Assembly (NCBI GenBank): GCA_036226585.1
Contig: CP108997.1
Location: 3,844,001-3,908,000, forward strand
Length of the DNA: 64,000 nt
From: Streptomyces sp. NBC_00708
GTDB lineage: Bacteria; Actinomycetota; Actinomycetes; Streptomycetales; Streptomycetaceae
Direction of reading: 5' to 3'
The notes beneath the pieces were generated by a model. The model was not told where the DNA came from. It did no database searches and was given only the letters and a program-made list of their open reading frames with translations. Shown here piece by piece: positions 8,331 through 17,270 of the stretch. Position numbers and translations under genes: made by a program. How positions within the stretch are numbered: position 1 is the stretch's first letter; each line of letters begins with the position of its first letter.

Positions 8331-8996
8331 TCAGGACGTCGGGCGGAGCAGCGGGTGGCGCGGGACCGGTGGCCGGGGCGGGGTCTTCCACCAGGACGGT
8401 GGCCGGAAATCGCACCAGGATCCGTCGAAGGGAAAGGTTCCGGCCTCGGCGAGCTGTGCGACCGTCGCTCCCTCGGACCGGATCGCGAGCGCTTCCTCGG
8501 CCGTCCAGTACGCGGGGTGGCCGGTCTTCTCCGCGAAGGACTGCTCGTCCTTCCAGCACCACGTCCGGTCCGGCGCGACGTTGATGTCCAGCTCGTGGTC
8601 GGTGATGTCGATGTCGGCGCCGTGATGGACGCGCCGTTCGAGATTGACGTACCAGCCGCGGAACGTGTGTCTGCGGCCGAACAGCCACAGCACCGAGTGC
8701 GCGGCCCCGCGCGGCTGGTAGAAGAGGGCGTCGCCCATCGGCCAGCGCCCCGCGACCACGGGGAAGCCTCCGGGAGGGCGTTCGTGCGGGTCGATGTCCC
8801 GCAGGTGGCTCACGCCGCGCGGCAGGGCGGTGCGCCACATCGGGGTGCCCGACTTCATCCACACCAGCTGTCCCGCGTCCGTGCGCTCGACGAGGCGTAC
8901 GGGTACGGAGGCGCTGAGATGGCCGCCTATGAAGAAGTTCCAGTGCAGGATCTGACCCGGCGTGCTGCTCGCGACGTCCCTCTTGTCCTCATTCAT
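8331..8996 (-). CDS. DUF402 domain protein
   Basis: A soluble protein of about 221 residues. The central block RGWYVNLERRVHHGADIDIT followed by DHELDINVAPDRTW matches the DUF402 family, whose characterised members act as nucleoside di-/triphosphate phosphatases through acidic metal-binding residues. The Asp/Glu-rich IDITDHELD segment is the probable metal site. ATG at 8996 (MNEDKRD) is chosen as the start; an in-frame ATG at 9008 is possible and neither has a strong ribosome site. It stands alone on the minus strand, with 76 nt to the next gene. Confidence 0.78.
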   Translation of the reverse strand: MNEDKRDVASSTPGQILHWNFFIGGHLSASVPVRLVERTDAGQLVWMKSGTPMWRTALPRGVSHLRDIDPHERPPGGFPVVAGRWPMGDALFYQPRGAAHSVLWLFGRRHTFRGWYVNLERRVHHGADIDITDHELDINVAPDRTWCWKDEQSFAEKTGHPAYWTAEEALAIRSEGATVAQLAEAGTFPFDGSWCDFRPPSWWKTPPRPPVPRHPLLRPTS

Positions 8997-9072
8997 GCGA
9001 GTGATCATTCCCGCCGCGAGGACGCCGGACACGTACGGGAGCGAGGCCCGGACGCGGACCGCTCACGGGCCG

Positions 9073-9507
9073 TCAGTCGGTGGCGATGCCCCGGCTCGCG
9101 AGGACGGCGGGGTCGAACGCGGCGCCCATGCCGCAGTCGTCGACGCCGCTGATCAGGCGCAGGTTGGGCAGCAGGTCCAGGTCGTCGAGCGCGCGCACGT
9201 CGTAGAGGTCGTCCTCGCCGTCCCAGACCGGGGAGCACTCCTGGTACACCTGGAGCCCGCCGTCGAGGCTCAGCTCCTCGACGGTCGCGAGCAGTTCCGG
9301 GCTGATCTCCAGCGCCTCGAAGTGGGCGCGCGCCTCGTCGAGGACCGTGAAGGCGAGGTCGTTGTCGTAGGCGTAGGTCTGCGGGTCGTCGATGCCCTTC
9401 GCTTTCAGGCAGTCGGCTATGCGGAACGCCGGGGTGAGCGTCTCGTCGTCGTACATGAGCTTCTCGATGACGAGCAGCTTGAAGTTGAAGTCGCGGAAGG
9501 CAGGCAT
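9073..9507 (-). CDS. Conserved hypothetical protein (possibly DUF6892)
   Basis: A 144-residue acidic soluble protein beginning MPAFRDFNFKLLVIEKLMYD. I recall this beginning from a small family numbered DUF6892, without known function. No membrane segments, signal or catalytic motif can be recognised; the C-terminal half is Asp/Leu-rich (DLYDVRALDDLDLLPNL). The ATG at 9507 is supported by a leaderless promoter pattern: TACGAT lies exactly 6 nt upstream on the minus strand. A strong hairpin (9523-9561), probably the terminator of the lipoprotein gene, lies just upstream. Confidence 0.75.
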   Translation of the reverse strand: MPAFRDFNFKLLVIEKLMYDDETLTPAFRIADCLKAKGIDDPQTYAYDNDLAFTVLDEARAHFEALEISPELLATVEELSLDGGLQVYQECSPVWDGEDDLYDVRALDDLDLLPNLRLISGVDDCGMGAAFDPAVLASRGIATD

Positions 9508-9522
9508 GGCGGGATCGTAGCG

Positions 9523-9561
9523 GGGCCCTCGGACAGACCGTCGTGGTCCGCCCGAGGGCCC
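9523..9561 (-). terminator. Terminator of the DUF4232 lipoprotein gene
   Basis: GGGCCCTCGG (9523-9532) pairs with CCGAGGGCCC (9552-9561), and an inner GACC/GGTC pair extends the stem. It lies 37 nt past the stop codon of the lipoprotein gene on the minus strand and just ahead of the next gene's promoter. There is no long T-run, as is common in Streptomyces. Confidence 0.6.
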
Positions 9562-9597
9562 GAGTGCTGCGTCGCCGTCCGCCACGGCCCGTCCGGG

Positions 9598-10386
9598 TCA
9601 GGACTTGGTGTTCGCCTGCTTCATGGAGGCCACCGCGTCCGCGATGCTGCTCTCGTACAGGCCGAGCTTCGGGGTGCCGACCTTCACGTCCGGGCCGAGC
9701 GGGAAGTTGAGCTGCTCGGCGTTGGGCATGTGGTCGCCGTCGGCGAGCACGTTCAGCTCGTTGACCCAGGTCACGCCGTTGCCGCCGCCCGGGTTGAGGT
9801 CGATGACGGCGATCGCGGCGGTCTTCGGCTTGACCGGGTACGCCGGGGCGCCGCCCAGGCCGCCGGGGACCAGCGGGAGGATGTCACCGCTGTGGTCCTT
9901 GGCGTTCGCGGCGCCGAGGCTGACGCGCGGGAAGTAGCTCAGGCCGCAGGAGTTCTTGCCGGTGTTGTTGACCTCGATGACGTGCTGGGTGGCCGAACCC
10001 TCGCGGGCGTACACGCGCACCGACAGGTCCGAGCTCTTGCAGGGGTGCTTGTAGGCGTAGCCGTCGCTGGTGTCGCCGCCGGTGGCCCCGCTCGTCGAAC
10101 CGCCCGTCTTCGCGGCGCCGCCCGTGGACTTGCCGGAGCTGGAGGTGACCGCCTCCGTGGAGCCGCCGCCCGTCTTCGCGCCGTCGGAGGCGGTGCCGCC
10201 CTGGGCGTCGTCCTTGGTGGCGTCCTTGGCGGCCACCGTGGCCTCGGCCGAGGCGGAGTTGTCGGCCGGGCCGGCCGCCTTGGTGCCGCCGCCGTCGCCG
10301 CCGCAGGCGGTGAGGGCGAGGGCGAGCACGGCGGTGGCGGCGGCGCCGAGGGCGGCGGTGCGCTTGCGGTTACGGATCGTACGCAT
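9598..10386 (-). CDS. DUF4232 lipoprotein
   Basis: A 262-residue secreted lipoprotein. The N-terminus MRTIRNRKRTAALGA is followed by a hydrophobic core and the lipobox LTAC near residue 27. A Gly/Ser/Thr/Ala-rich linker of about 80 residues (repeated GG, SGG and TGG) leads to a C-terminal domain of about 140 residues with PCKSSDLSVRVY, HVIEVNNTGKNSCGLSYF and NPGGGNGVTWVN, matching DUF4232. The two cysteines of that domain probably form a disulfide. Family function is unknown; it should sit on the outer face of the membrane. The frame is open upstream of 10386, but the leader-like start fixes the ATG there. Monocistronic, followed by a hairpin terminator. Confidence 0.85.
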   Translation of the reverse strand: MRTIRNRKRTAALGAAATAVLALALTACGGDGGGTKAAGPADNSASAEATVAAKDATKDDAQGGTASDGAKTGGGSTEAVTSSSGKSTGGAAKTGGSTSGATGGDTSDGYAYKHPCKSSDLSVRVYAREGSATQHVIEVNNTGKNSCGLSYFPRVSLGAANAKDHSGDILPLVPGGLGGAPAYPVKPKTAAIAVIDLNPGGGNGVTWVNELNVLADGDHMPNAEQLNFPLGPDVKVGTPKLGLYESSIADAVASMKQANTKS

Positions 10387-10610
10387 GGGAATCCCCGAAG
10401 TGTGTGGCGGTCGAATGGTCGGCTCGGTGCGGTCAGGGCCCGGGACCTGCGGCGAACCGCTCCCCCTCCGGACTGTCTGACACAGGAAGCTTCTCGTCCG
10501 CCGCTCATGTTCTGCTAACGCCTCCCTGACGTCCCGCTGACGTCCTTGGGGGCCGGGTTCGGGGCACCGGACACGCATGACCGGGTGGCTCTTCGGGAAG
10601 ACCTCCGGCC

Positions 10611-11846
10611 GTGCGTGACTTCGGTGGTCCGATCACCGTTAGATGTGATGTGCCCAAGCCTGTCGTGTCCGCCGTGCCGCCCGTGACGACCGCTTCCGCC
10701 GGGGACGGTGCCGCCGCTCCGCCGCAGCCCTTCCTGCTCACACCGCACCAGGGGGAGGCCGCCCGTGCGCTTCTCTCGTACGTGGCGGCCCTGCCGCTGG
10801 ACTCCGTCGACGCGCAGCTCCTCGCCGTCGTCGTGGCGGTCCGGGCCGCGCGGTCGGGGGCGGGCAACATCACGGGGACCGATCTGCGGTCGCTGCGGCT
10901 GGAGGACCCGGAGGGCGCCCTGGCCGAACTGGCCGCGGCCGGGTGGGAGGTCCCCGGGCAGCTGATCGGCGGGGACCCGGACACGCCCTTCGGCATCGTC
11001 GTGCCGGGCATGGCCCCCGGGCCCGGCCATGTGCTGCCCCTGGGCAAGGACGCGCGGTCGCGGGTGTCGGGCTGGTCCATGCGCACGAGGCTGGCCAAGC
11101 CCGTACGGAAGGGGTCGTCGGCGGTCCGGCTGGCCGCGCTGTTCCTGGCGGCCCACTGCTCCGCCGAGCTGGTCGGCCACGCGCCGGACGAGCTGCCCGT
11201 CGCCTGCTACGGGGCGGTGCCCACGCTCCTGGAGAAGGGGTTCCTCGCCGAGGTGAGCGGTCAGTCGTACCGGCTCGGTCCTGCGGTGGGGCACCTCGCG
11301 GGCCTGTTCCGTACCCCGGAGGAGCTGGCCGTACTCGCGCGGGAGGCGGAGGAGCGGCGGGCGGCCCGGGAGACGGCGACCGTCCACGAGGCGACGCCGG
11401 AGAGCTGGGCGGCGTGGAAGGGGGACGTCAGCCCCGCGCTGCTGCGGCACACGGAGGCGGTCGAGAACTGCCGGCTCTGCCGCCTTCCCTTCGGCCGGGT
11501 CGCGAACGCGTTCATGACGCCGCCCGCCCCCCTGCCCATGCCCCGGTCCGCCCTCGACGCCTACGAGACCTGGCGGGCGGCCCACCGGGACTGCGGTCGC
11601 GAGGCCGCTCTGTTCACCGTGGCGTTCCGTACGGGGCACGGCCACGGGCCGTCGTACGGCCAGCTGTGCAAGGGGCTGGGGTGGAAGAAGCTGCCGAGGG
11701 AGCTGCGCGGGGTCATCGTGAGCACCCTCATCACCGAGGGTTGGCTGACCTCCACGCCCCCGGTGCCCTGGACGCTGCGGCCGGGGAGGACCGCCCACGC
11801 GCAGGGGATCGTCCTGCCGGGACAGGTGGCGCGGGCCGGCCGCTGA
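10611..11846 (+). CDS. Unrecognised protein with CxxC...HxxC motif
   Basis: A 411-residue soluble protein I cannot place in a family. The middle region (about 60-260) is Ala/Leu-rich and helical, reminiscent of winged-helix segments (LLEKGFLAEV...YRLGPAVGHLAGLF). Near residue 287 it has CRLC, followed about 40 residues later by HRDC, a possible zinc site. The C-terminus (SYGQLCKGLGWKKLPRELRG then VIVSTLITEGWL) looks like another helical DNA-binding-like unit. A transcription-related role is a guess. The GTG at 10611 is used; a GTG at 10650 is possible and no convincing ribosome site is seen for either. It converges with the ltrA-like gene with 10 nt between the stops. Confidence 0.7.
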   Translation: MRDFGGPITVRCDVPKPVVSAVPPVTTASAGDGAAAPPQPFLLTPHQGEAARALLSYVAALPLDSVDAQLLAVVVAVRAARSGAGNITGTDLRSLRLEDPEGALAELAAAGWEVPGQLIGGDPDTPFGIVVPGMAPGPGHVLPLGKDARSRVSGWSMRTRLAKPVRKGSSAVRLAALFLAAHCSAELVGHAPDELPVACYGAVPTLLEKGFLAEVSGQSYRLGPAVGHLAGLFRTPEELAVLAREAEERRAARETATVHEATPESWAAWKGDVSPALLRHTEAVENCRLCRLPFGRVANAFMTPPAPLPMPRSALDAYETWRAAHRDCGREAALFTVAFRTGHGHGPSYGQLCKGLGWKKLPRELRGVIVSTLITEGWLTSTPPVPWTLRPGRTAHAQGIVLPGQVARAGR

Positions 11847-11856
11847 GGGCCCGCGG

Positions 11857-13023
11857 TCACCGCTTCCTGGCGGCCAGGAGCAGGGTCGCCGCGATGAGGA
11901 GTGCGGTGATGATGCCCGTCGTCAGGATGGGGGACGGGGCGAACGTGGCCGCCAGGACCGCGAGTACCGCCACCGGGTGCAGGACGTCGGCCGCGCGGCG
12001 CAGTTCGGCGGTGCGGTGGTGCAGCAGCCACACGAGGGCGATGAACACGGCGACGGGGACGGTGTAGACGGCCGCCGCCGTGCGGTCGGAGATGTGGCCG
12101 TGGCCCTCGGTGTGCGCGACGTTGAGGGCCAGTCCGGCGCCGACGGCCGCCGCCGACGCGAAGACGAGGTAGTGCCCGTACCCCCACAGCAGCGCTGTGC
12201 GCAGGCTTGTCAGCAGCCGGGGCGCGCTCTGTGCGAAGTAGAGCCACCACAGGGCGAACACCGTCAGCAGCCCGCCCGCCACCAGGGCGGCGAGGTCGCC
12301 GAGCGCCGCGTGGGTGTCCAGGGCCGTGCGTACGGCTCCGGTGGCGGCGGTGATGGATTCGCCGAGCACGATCAGGGTGAACAGGCCGTACCGCTCGGCG
12401 ATGTGGTGTGGATGCCAGGTGGTGGTGGTTTTGCGTTCCGCCAGGGCGGGAACGGCGATCTCCGCCACCACCAGGACCGCGAAGGTGGCGAGCCCGGTGT
12501 CCTCGGGCAGGGCCAGCCGTACGACCCAGCCGATCTGCACCAGGAGGATCCCGCCCGCGTACGCCAGGCAGGTGCGGCGACGCTCCTGGTCCGAGCGTGC
12601 GGCGCGCAGCCACTGGGTGACCATGGCGAGCCGCATGATCACGTAGCCCCAGGTGATGACGGTGAAGTCCTCGTGCTCCAGCGCCTCGGGCGCGCCTGCC
12701 GCGAGGACGAGCGCGCCGGTGATCTGTACGAGCGTCAGCAGCCGGTACGGGACGTCGTCGGTGTCGTACGCGGAGGCGAACCATGTGAAGTTCATCCACG
12801 CCCACCAGATCGCGAAGAACACCATGGCGTAGCCGAGGACGCCGTGGCCGATGCGGCCCGCGGCGAGTTCGTGCTCGAACGCGGAGGCCGCCTGGGCGAC
12901 GGCGGCGACGAAGCAGAGGTCGAAGAACAGCTCCAGCATCGTCGAGGCGCGGTGCTGCTCGTCGGCGCTGCGGGCCACCATGGGCCGGTGCCAGAAGCTG
13001 GGGGAGGGGGACGATGAGCTCAT
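11857..13023 (-). CDS. ltrA: Low-temperature requirement protein A (LtrA) family membrane protein
   Basis: A 388-residue protein with about ten to eleven membrane segments. The N-terminal block STMLELFFDLCFVAAVAQ and the following YAMVFFAIWWAWMNFTWFAS are the signatures of the LtrA family, as is HIAERYGLFTLIVLGESI in the middle. The family is named for a Listeria cold-growth phenotype; molecular function is unknown. ATG at 13023 (MSSSSPSPSFWHRPM) has GGAAGA about 10 nt upstream; an open frame upstream lacks family similarity. The following gene on the plus strand begins within about 130 nt in the divergent direction. Confidence 0.85.
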   Translation of the reverse strand: MSSSSPSPSFWHRPMVARSADEQHRASTMLELFFDLCFVAAVAQAASAFEHELAAGRIGHGVLGYAMVFFAIWWAWMNFTWFASAYDTDDVPYRLLTLVQITGALVLAAGAPEALEHEDFTVITWGYVIMRLAMVTQWLRAARSDQERRRTCLAYAGGILLVQIGWVVRLALPEDTGLATFAVLVVAEIAVPALAERKTTTTWHPHHIAERYGLFTLIVLGESITAATGAVRTALDTHAALGDLAALVAGGLLTVFALWWLYFAQSAPRLLTSLRTALLWGYGHYLVFASAAAVGAGLALNVAHTEGHGHISDRTAAAVYTVPVAVFIALVWLLHHRTAELRRAADVLHPVAVLAVLAATFAPSPILTTGIITALLIAATLLLAARKR

Positions 13024-13155
13024 GGGTGCGCATTCTTCCGGCTCGGTGGGGCGGAGCGGTGCGGACCGCGCCCGGTGGAAAAGTGCTGGCACCCCTCGGT
13101 GCGGCTCTGCCACACTCCGGGCCATGACCTATGGAATCGAGAACCACCCCGCCCG

Positions 13156-14916
13156 TTGAGCGCCCCGGAAGAGCGCGGAGCGCTCACTTCCCGGCCCTTG
13201 TCCCTGTACGCGTGCGCGCTGCACGTCCGGAACGCCGAGCCCGAGGGCGAGTGGTGCCGGGCGGACGCGGCACCACCCCTTCCCCGCCCCGTCCCGTCCA
13301 ACCGGCCGAGCCGTGACTTCACCCGGACCAGGGACGAGTTGGCCCGCCTGCTGGGTCCGCTGCTGGTCGCCCCGGACGCCGTCGAGGCGGCGGAGGAGGT
13401 GCACCGGCGGCTGGCGGCCATGGACCCGCCCGTCCGGCACCGCACCCTGCGTCTTCTCGTCGCCGGGCTGCCGGTGGAGAACGAGGAGCGGGCGCGGGCC
13501 CTGGCGCGTGTTCTGGTGCGTACGGGCACCGGCTACCAGGCCGTCTGCACCGGTCTTGTCCTGCTGACCGGGCTCGGCGAACCGGAAGATGTGCCGTACC
13601 TCCGTACGCTCGGCCTGCTGCGGACCCTTGTACGTCCCGTCGTTCACGCTCTCGACGCCATCGACCGGCCGGCTGCCGCGGTGCTCGCTCTGCGCGACCA
13701 CAACGGGGCGCCCGAACTCCAGCCGCTGCTCGCGGCGCTCGACTCCGGCGACCGTGCCGCCGTGCGGGAGCGGGTCGTCGCGCTGCCCGGGGACGTGTCG
13801 CCCGAGGTGGCGCGGAGGGTCGCGGAGGCGTCCCGGCTGGCGGAGCTGCTGCCGGTGGTCCATGAGCTGCCGGCCCCGGAGGGTGCCGCACTGGTCGCCC
13901 AGGCGGGCCGGCTGCTGTTCCGTATGACCACGCTGCACGACTACCAGCCCGAGATCCTCTCCTGTCCCGACGCCCCTCGCGCCTACGGGGAACTCGCGCG
14001 GGGTGCCGGTCTCCTCCCGCCCACGCCCGACCACCAGGCGCTCCTGCTGTCCGCCGTCCAGGAACTCCGTACGGGGCCCGCGATGCTCCACGACTGGGGC
14101 CCGGGACGGCGGGAGGCGGCGCTGTCGGAGCTGATGGCCGTCCTGAACCGGCCCGAGTGGCAGACGGTGCCGGACCAGGAGGGCGACGATCCCGGCGTGC
14201 GCCGGCGGCTCGCGTGGATCCGGCGTGCGCGGGCGTACGTACTGCGCTCCCCGCACGCCCCTTCTGCGCGGCTGCGCATCGAGATCCACGACCGCGATCC
14301 CGCCGACCGGGCGACGGTCGAGGCGCGCATCCTGGTCGACGGGCGCCCGCTGGTGCCGGAGTACTTCGGCCGGGGGCCCGCCAACTCGCCGGAGGAACTG
14401 CTCGACACCGGGCTCCTGCGGGCCACGGACGAGCCCCGCGAGGTGCAGCTCGCGGAGGCGTACTGCACCGAGGGCTGCTGCGGAGCGCTGTATGTCACCG
14501 TCCGGCGCGACGGGGACCAGGTCGTCTGGGACGGGTGGCGCTGCCCGGTCCCGCCCGGCGGCAAACGCGAGATGCCCGAACTCCGCTTCGAGGCCGCCGC
14601 GTACGACGCCGAGATCGCCCGCGCGGAGGGTGACGACAGCTGGGCGTGGCCCGCCCGCCGGGCCGCCCGGCTGACCGTCGCCGGACTGCGCGGCCGGCCG
14701 GACCTCCTCACCCGGTGGAACGTCCGGCTCGGCTGGACCGGTACGGCCTTCAGCGACCCCGAGGTGACCGTGATCAGCCTCATGTACGACGCCGAGGACG
14801 GCACCGCGCGGCAGATCCTCTGGCGCGTCCCGGAGGACGGCACCCCGCCGGAGGACCGCGCGGCGGCGGCGCTGGACCGGCTGACCAGTGAGGACCCGAG
14901 GACGTACGGACGGTAG
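13156..14916 (+). CDS. Conserved hypothetical protein with helical-repeat N-terminus and CxxxCC domain
   Basis: A protein of about 586 residues with no recognised family. The N-terminal 300 residues are Leu/Ala/Arg-rich helices, possibly HEAT-like repeats (EVARRVAEASRLAELLPVV and similar). The C-terminal domain contains LRIEIHDRDPADRATVEARI, then YCTEGCCGALYVTVRRDGDQ and VVWDGWRCP; I have seen this Cys-rich segment in other Streptomyces hypothetical proteins. No signal or membrane segment, so cytoplasmic. The start is uncertain: TTG at 13156 is the best candidate, with a weak GAGAAC upstream; a start anywhere up to about 13310 cannot be excluded. A hairpin (14969-14998) follows it. Confidence 0.7.
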   Translation: MSAPEERGALTSRPLSLYACALHVRNAEPEGEWCRADAAPPLPRPVPSNRPSRDFTRTRDELARLLGPLLVAPDAVEAAEEVHRRLAAMDPPVRHRTLRLLVAGLPVENEERARALARVLVRTGTGYQAVCTGLVLLTGLGEPEDVPYLRTLGLLRTLVRPVVHALDAIDRPAAAVLALRDHNGAPELQPLLAALDSGDRAAVRERVVALPGDVSPEVARRVAEASRLAELLPVVHELPAPEGAALVAQAGRLLFRMTTLHDYQPEILSCPDAPRAYGELARGAGLLPPTPDHQALLLSAVQELRTGPAMLHDWGPGRREAALSELMAVLNRPEWQTVPDQEGDDPGVRRRLAWIRRARAYVLRSPHAPSARLRIEIHDRDPADRATVEARILVDGRPLVPEYFGRGPANSPEELLDTGLLRATDEPREVQLAEAYCTEGCCGALYVTVRRDGDQVVWDGWRCPVPPGGKREMPELRFEAAAYDAEIARAEGDDSWAWPARRAARLTVAGLRGRPDLLTRWNVRLGWTGTAFSDPEVTVISLMYDAEDGTARQILWRVPEDGTPPEDRAAAALDRLTSEDPRTYGR

Positions 14917-14968
14917 TGCCGGTCCACCGTTCGGGTGATCCGTCGGCGGGGGCGAGGCGTTGGCAGGT

Positions 14969-14998
14969 CCGGGGAGCGGGGTGATCCCCGCTCCCCGG
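14969..14998 (+). terminator. GC-rich terminator hairpin
   Basis: A perfect 13-bp stem, CCGGGGAGCGGGG / CCCCGCTCCCCGG, closes a TGAT loop 53 nt after the hypothetical gene and 84 nt before the next operon. No T-tract follows, but its position makes a terminator role likely. Confidence 0.65.
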
Positions 14999-15081
14999 CG
15001 TGCCGGTGTCCGGCGTGTCGCGGTTGCCGCGTTTGGCACAGTGCCGCTCCACGATCTTCACGATCAAGAACGGGGCGAACG

Positions 15082-15471
15082 ATGAGCGGTGCGCGGCTGA
15101 GACTGAGCGATCTCGCGAGTGGCGGGGGCGGGGGCGGCTCCGCCGCCGGGGAGGAGCTGCGGCACAGCGGCGGCGCGTGGCTGCGGGCCGCCGGGGGTGC
15201 GGAGGGCATGGGGGCCCATCTCGGTCCCGTACGCACGGAACTGACGACGGCGCACGAGGGGCTGATCGCCGGGACCGCGGGTCTGAGCGCCCTGGCCGAG
15301 CTGGGCGCCGTCCAGGAGTCCTGGGTCCGGCGCTTCGAGACCGCCCGCCATGAGTGCGGGGCGCTGGCGGGGAACCTGCGCGCCGTGGCGCGGGCGCAGG
15401 GCGAGACCAATGAGTCCGTGCGGTCGTCCTTCTCGCCCGTCGCGCGCCGGACCCACGGGGTCGAGCGATGA
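15082..15471 (+). CDS. Small helical WXG/ESX-like protein, first gene of DUF1023 operon
   Basis: A 129-residue protein with a glycine-rich segment near the N-terminus (GGGGGG) and then two long amphipathic helices, with a single Trp after the turn (AELGAVQESWVRRFETARHE). Helical-hairpin proteins of this size commonly precede alpha/beta hydrolase or polymorphic-toxin genes and accompany ESX/type VII export in actinobacteria, but a true WXG motif is absent, so the link is tentative. ATG at 15082 follows CGGGGCGAACG. The stop overlaps the ATG of the next gene (ATGA), so the two are co-translated. Confidence 0.72.
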   Translation: MSGARLRLSDLASGGGGGGSAAGEELRHSGGAWLRAAGGAEGMGAHLGPVRTELTTAHEGLIAGTAGLSALAELGAVQESWVRRFETARHECGALAGNLRAVARAQGETNESVRSSFSPVARRTHGVER

Positions 15472-17270
15472 CGGCGCCGGCCGCCACGCTGACGTGGGCC
15501 CAGTTACGCGACGTCAAGTGCGCCGAGCTGGAGGGCGCGGCCGACGGCTGGGGCCGGGCGAGCAACCGGGCGGACGCCGGGCGGGACCGCATCGAGAAGC
15601 AGCTGCTGGCCGGTCTGCGCGAGAGCCAGCACGGTGCGGCGGCCGACGCGGCGGTCGGCCGGCTGCGGCGGATGGGCCGGAACCTGCAGTACGTCTACAC
15701 CGAGTGCGGGCTGATCCGTACCGCGCTGAACAGCCTCGCGCACGAGATGCGGGTGCAGCAGACCGTGCTGCGGCGGGCGCTGGAGGATGCGGAGGCGCTG
15801 AAGTTCACGGTGCACGCGGACGGCTCGGTGACGTACCCCGCCGGGGGTGCGGGGCTGGTCGACGGGGCGCCGTTGCCGGGTGGCACGGCGCGCGTGGCCA
15901 CGGCGCCCGGCGTCTTCCCGCCGTCGGGGCTGGTCGCCCCGAACCCGAACGCGGCGAAAGCGCAGGACATCGCGGACCGGGTCGCGAAGGCGGTCCGCAC
16001 GGCGTCCGAGATCGACTGGCGCTTCACCCGGGTGCTGCGCCGGCTCAAGGCGGAGGAGGGCCTGACGGTCCCGGACCGCACGTGGACCGACGCGGCGGGG
16101 GACGCGGCGGCGGTGCGGGTGGCTGCGCGCGGGTACCTCAAGTCCCGTATCCCCCGCGACGCGACGCCGGCGGCGCGGCGGGAGTGGTGGGAGCACCTGA
16201 CGGACGAACAGCGCGAGGAGTACCTCGCGGTGTACCCGGACCAGATCGGCAACCTGGACGGCATCCCGTCGCTGGTCCGCGACACGGCGAACCGCGACAA
16301 CCTCCAGCTTCTGATCGGCAAGCTGGAGGGGCGGGACGACGAGACGTCGCACGTGCGGTTGGCGGGGCTGCGGGAGATCGACCGCCAGCTGGCCGCGGGC
16401 GGCCAGCCGCCGATGTACCTCCTCGGCATCGGCGACGAGGGCAACGGCCGCGCGATCGTGTCGTTCGGGAACCCGGATACGGCGCGGAATGTTTCGGCTT
16501 ATGTGCCGGGGTTGAATACGTCGTTGGACAAGGAATTTGCTACGGGGGACATCAAGCGAGCCAGGGACACGGCCAGGGCGTCAATCAAGTACGACCACTC
16601 GAGTGCGTCAATGGTCTGGCTGGGCTACGACGCGCCGCAGTTCCCGGACGGCCTGAGTAGCCTCGCTGTGGCGGGCGACGAGAGGGCCGTCAAAGGCGGG
16701 GGTTCTTTCAATCAGTTTATGGATGGCTTGGTGGCTACAAACGCTCATGATGATCCTCATATGACGGCGATTGGGCACTCGTACGGATCGCGCACAGTGG
16801 GGGCTGCTACGCAGCAAGGGGGCGGAATTCCAGGAGTTGACGACATCGTCTTGGTCGGGAGTCCCGGCGTCGGGGTGGATCGAGCGGAGGACCTTGGGGT
16901 GGGAAAGGACCACGTCTTCGTGGGTGCAGCAGAGAATGACATCGTGACCAAGTTGCCGTCACGTAGGCAGGCTGTCGCCGGCCTCTATGCAATGCCCGCA
17001 GGGCCTGTGGGTGTGCACCTGTTTGGTGACGCTGCGGATCAGGGAGACGACGATCTATGGTTTGGGAAAGATCCGGCGAGTGAAGCGTTTGGTGCCAGAC
17101 GCTTTCCGGTAGCGCCAGGACCTCCCCCCATCGGCCTCGGTGGTCTTTCGATCGATGCACACTCTAATTATTTCGATGCTGACCCGGAACGGGACGCGAT
17201 GTCGGCCGACAGTATTGCCCTCATTGCAGCCGGGAAGGCTGACAAGGTCAAGTTGGAGGAGGCGCGGTGA
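15468..17270 (+). CDS. DUF1023 alpha/beta hydrolase (ESX/polymorphic effector-like)
   Basis: A 600-residue protein. Residues 1-200 are helical (PPE/WXG-like packing region); the remainder is an alpha/beta hydrolase of the DUF1023 type: IVSFGNPDTARNVSAYVPGL near 335-355 and the nucleophile elbow GHSYGS with Ser at about 438. VGAAENDIVTKLPS and DAHSNYF supply likely acid and His residues. The family contains lipase/esterase-like enzymes often linked to type VII export. From about 16480 onward the DNA is visibly less GC-rich than the first half, as in proteins with exchangeable C-terminal modules. It overlaps the upstream gene (ATGA) and the downstream lipoprotein gene (GTGA). Secretion and substrate are inferred, not shown. 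Confidence 0.82.
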   Translation: MTAPAATLTWAQLRDVKCAELEGAADGWGRASNRADAGRDRIEKQLLAGLRESQHGAAADAAVGRLRRMGRNLQYVYTECGLIRTALNSLAHEMRVQQTVLRRALEDAEALKFTVHADGSVTYPAGGAGLVDGAPLPGGTARVATAPGVFPPSGLVAPNPNAAKAQDIADRVAKAVRTASEIDWRFTRVLRRLKAEEGLTVPDRTWTDAAGDAAAVRVAARGYLKSRIPRDATPAARREWWEHLTDEQREEYLAVYPDQIGNLDGIPSLVRDTANRDNLQLLIGKLEGRDDETSHVRLAGLREIDRQLAAGGQPPMYLLGIGDEGNGRAIVSFGNPDTARNVSAYVPGLNTSLDKEFATGDIKRARDTARASIKYDHSSASMVWLGYDAPQFPDGLSSLAVAGDERAVKGGGSFNQFMDGLVATNAHDDPHMTAIGHSYGSRTVGAATQQGGGIPGVDDIVLVGSPGVGVDRAEDLGVGKDHVFVGAAENDIVTKLPSRRQAVAGLYAMPAGPVGVHLFGDAADQGDDDLWFGKDPASEAFGARRFPVAPGPPPIGLGGLSIDAHSNYFDADPERDAMSADSIALIAAGKADKVKLEEAR

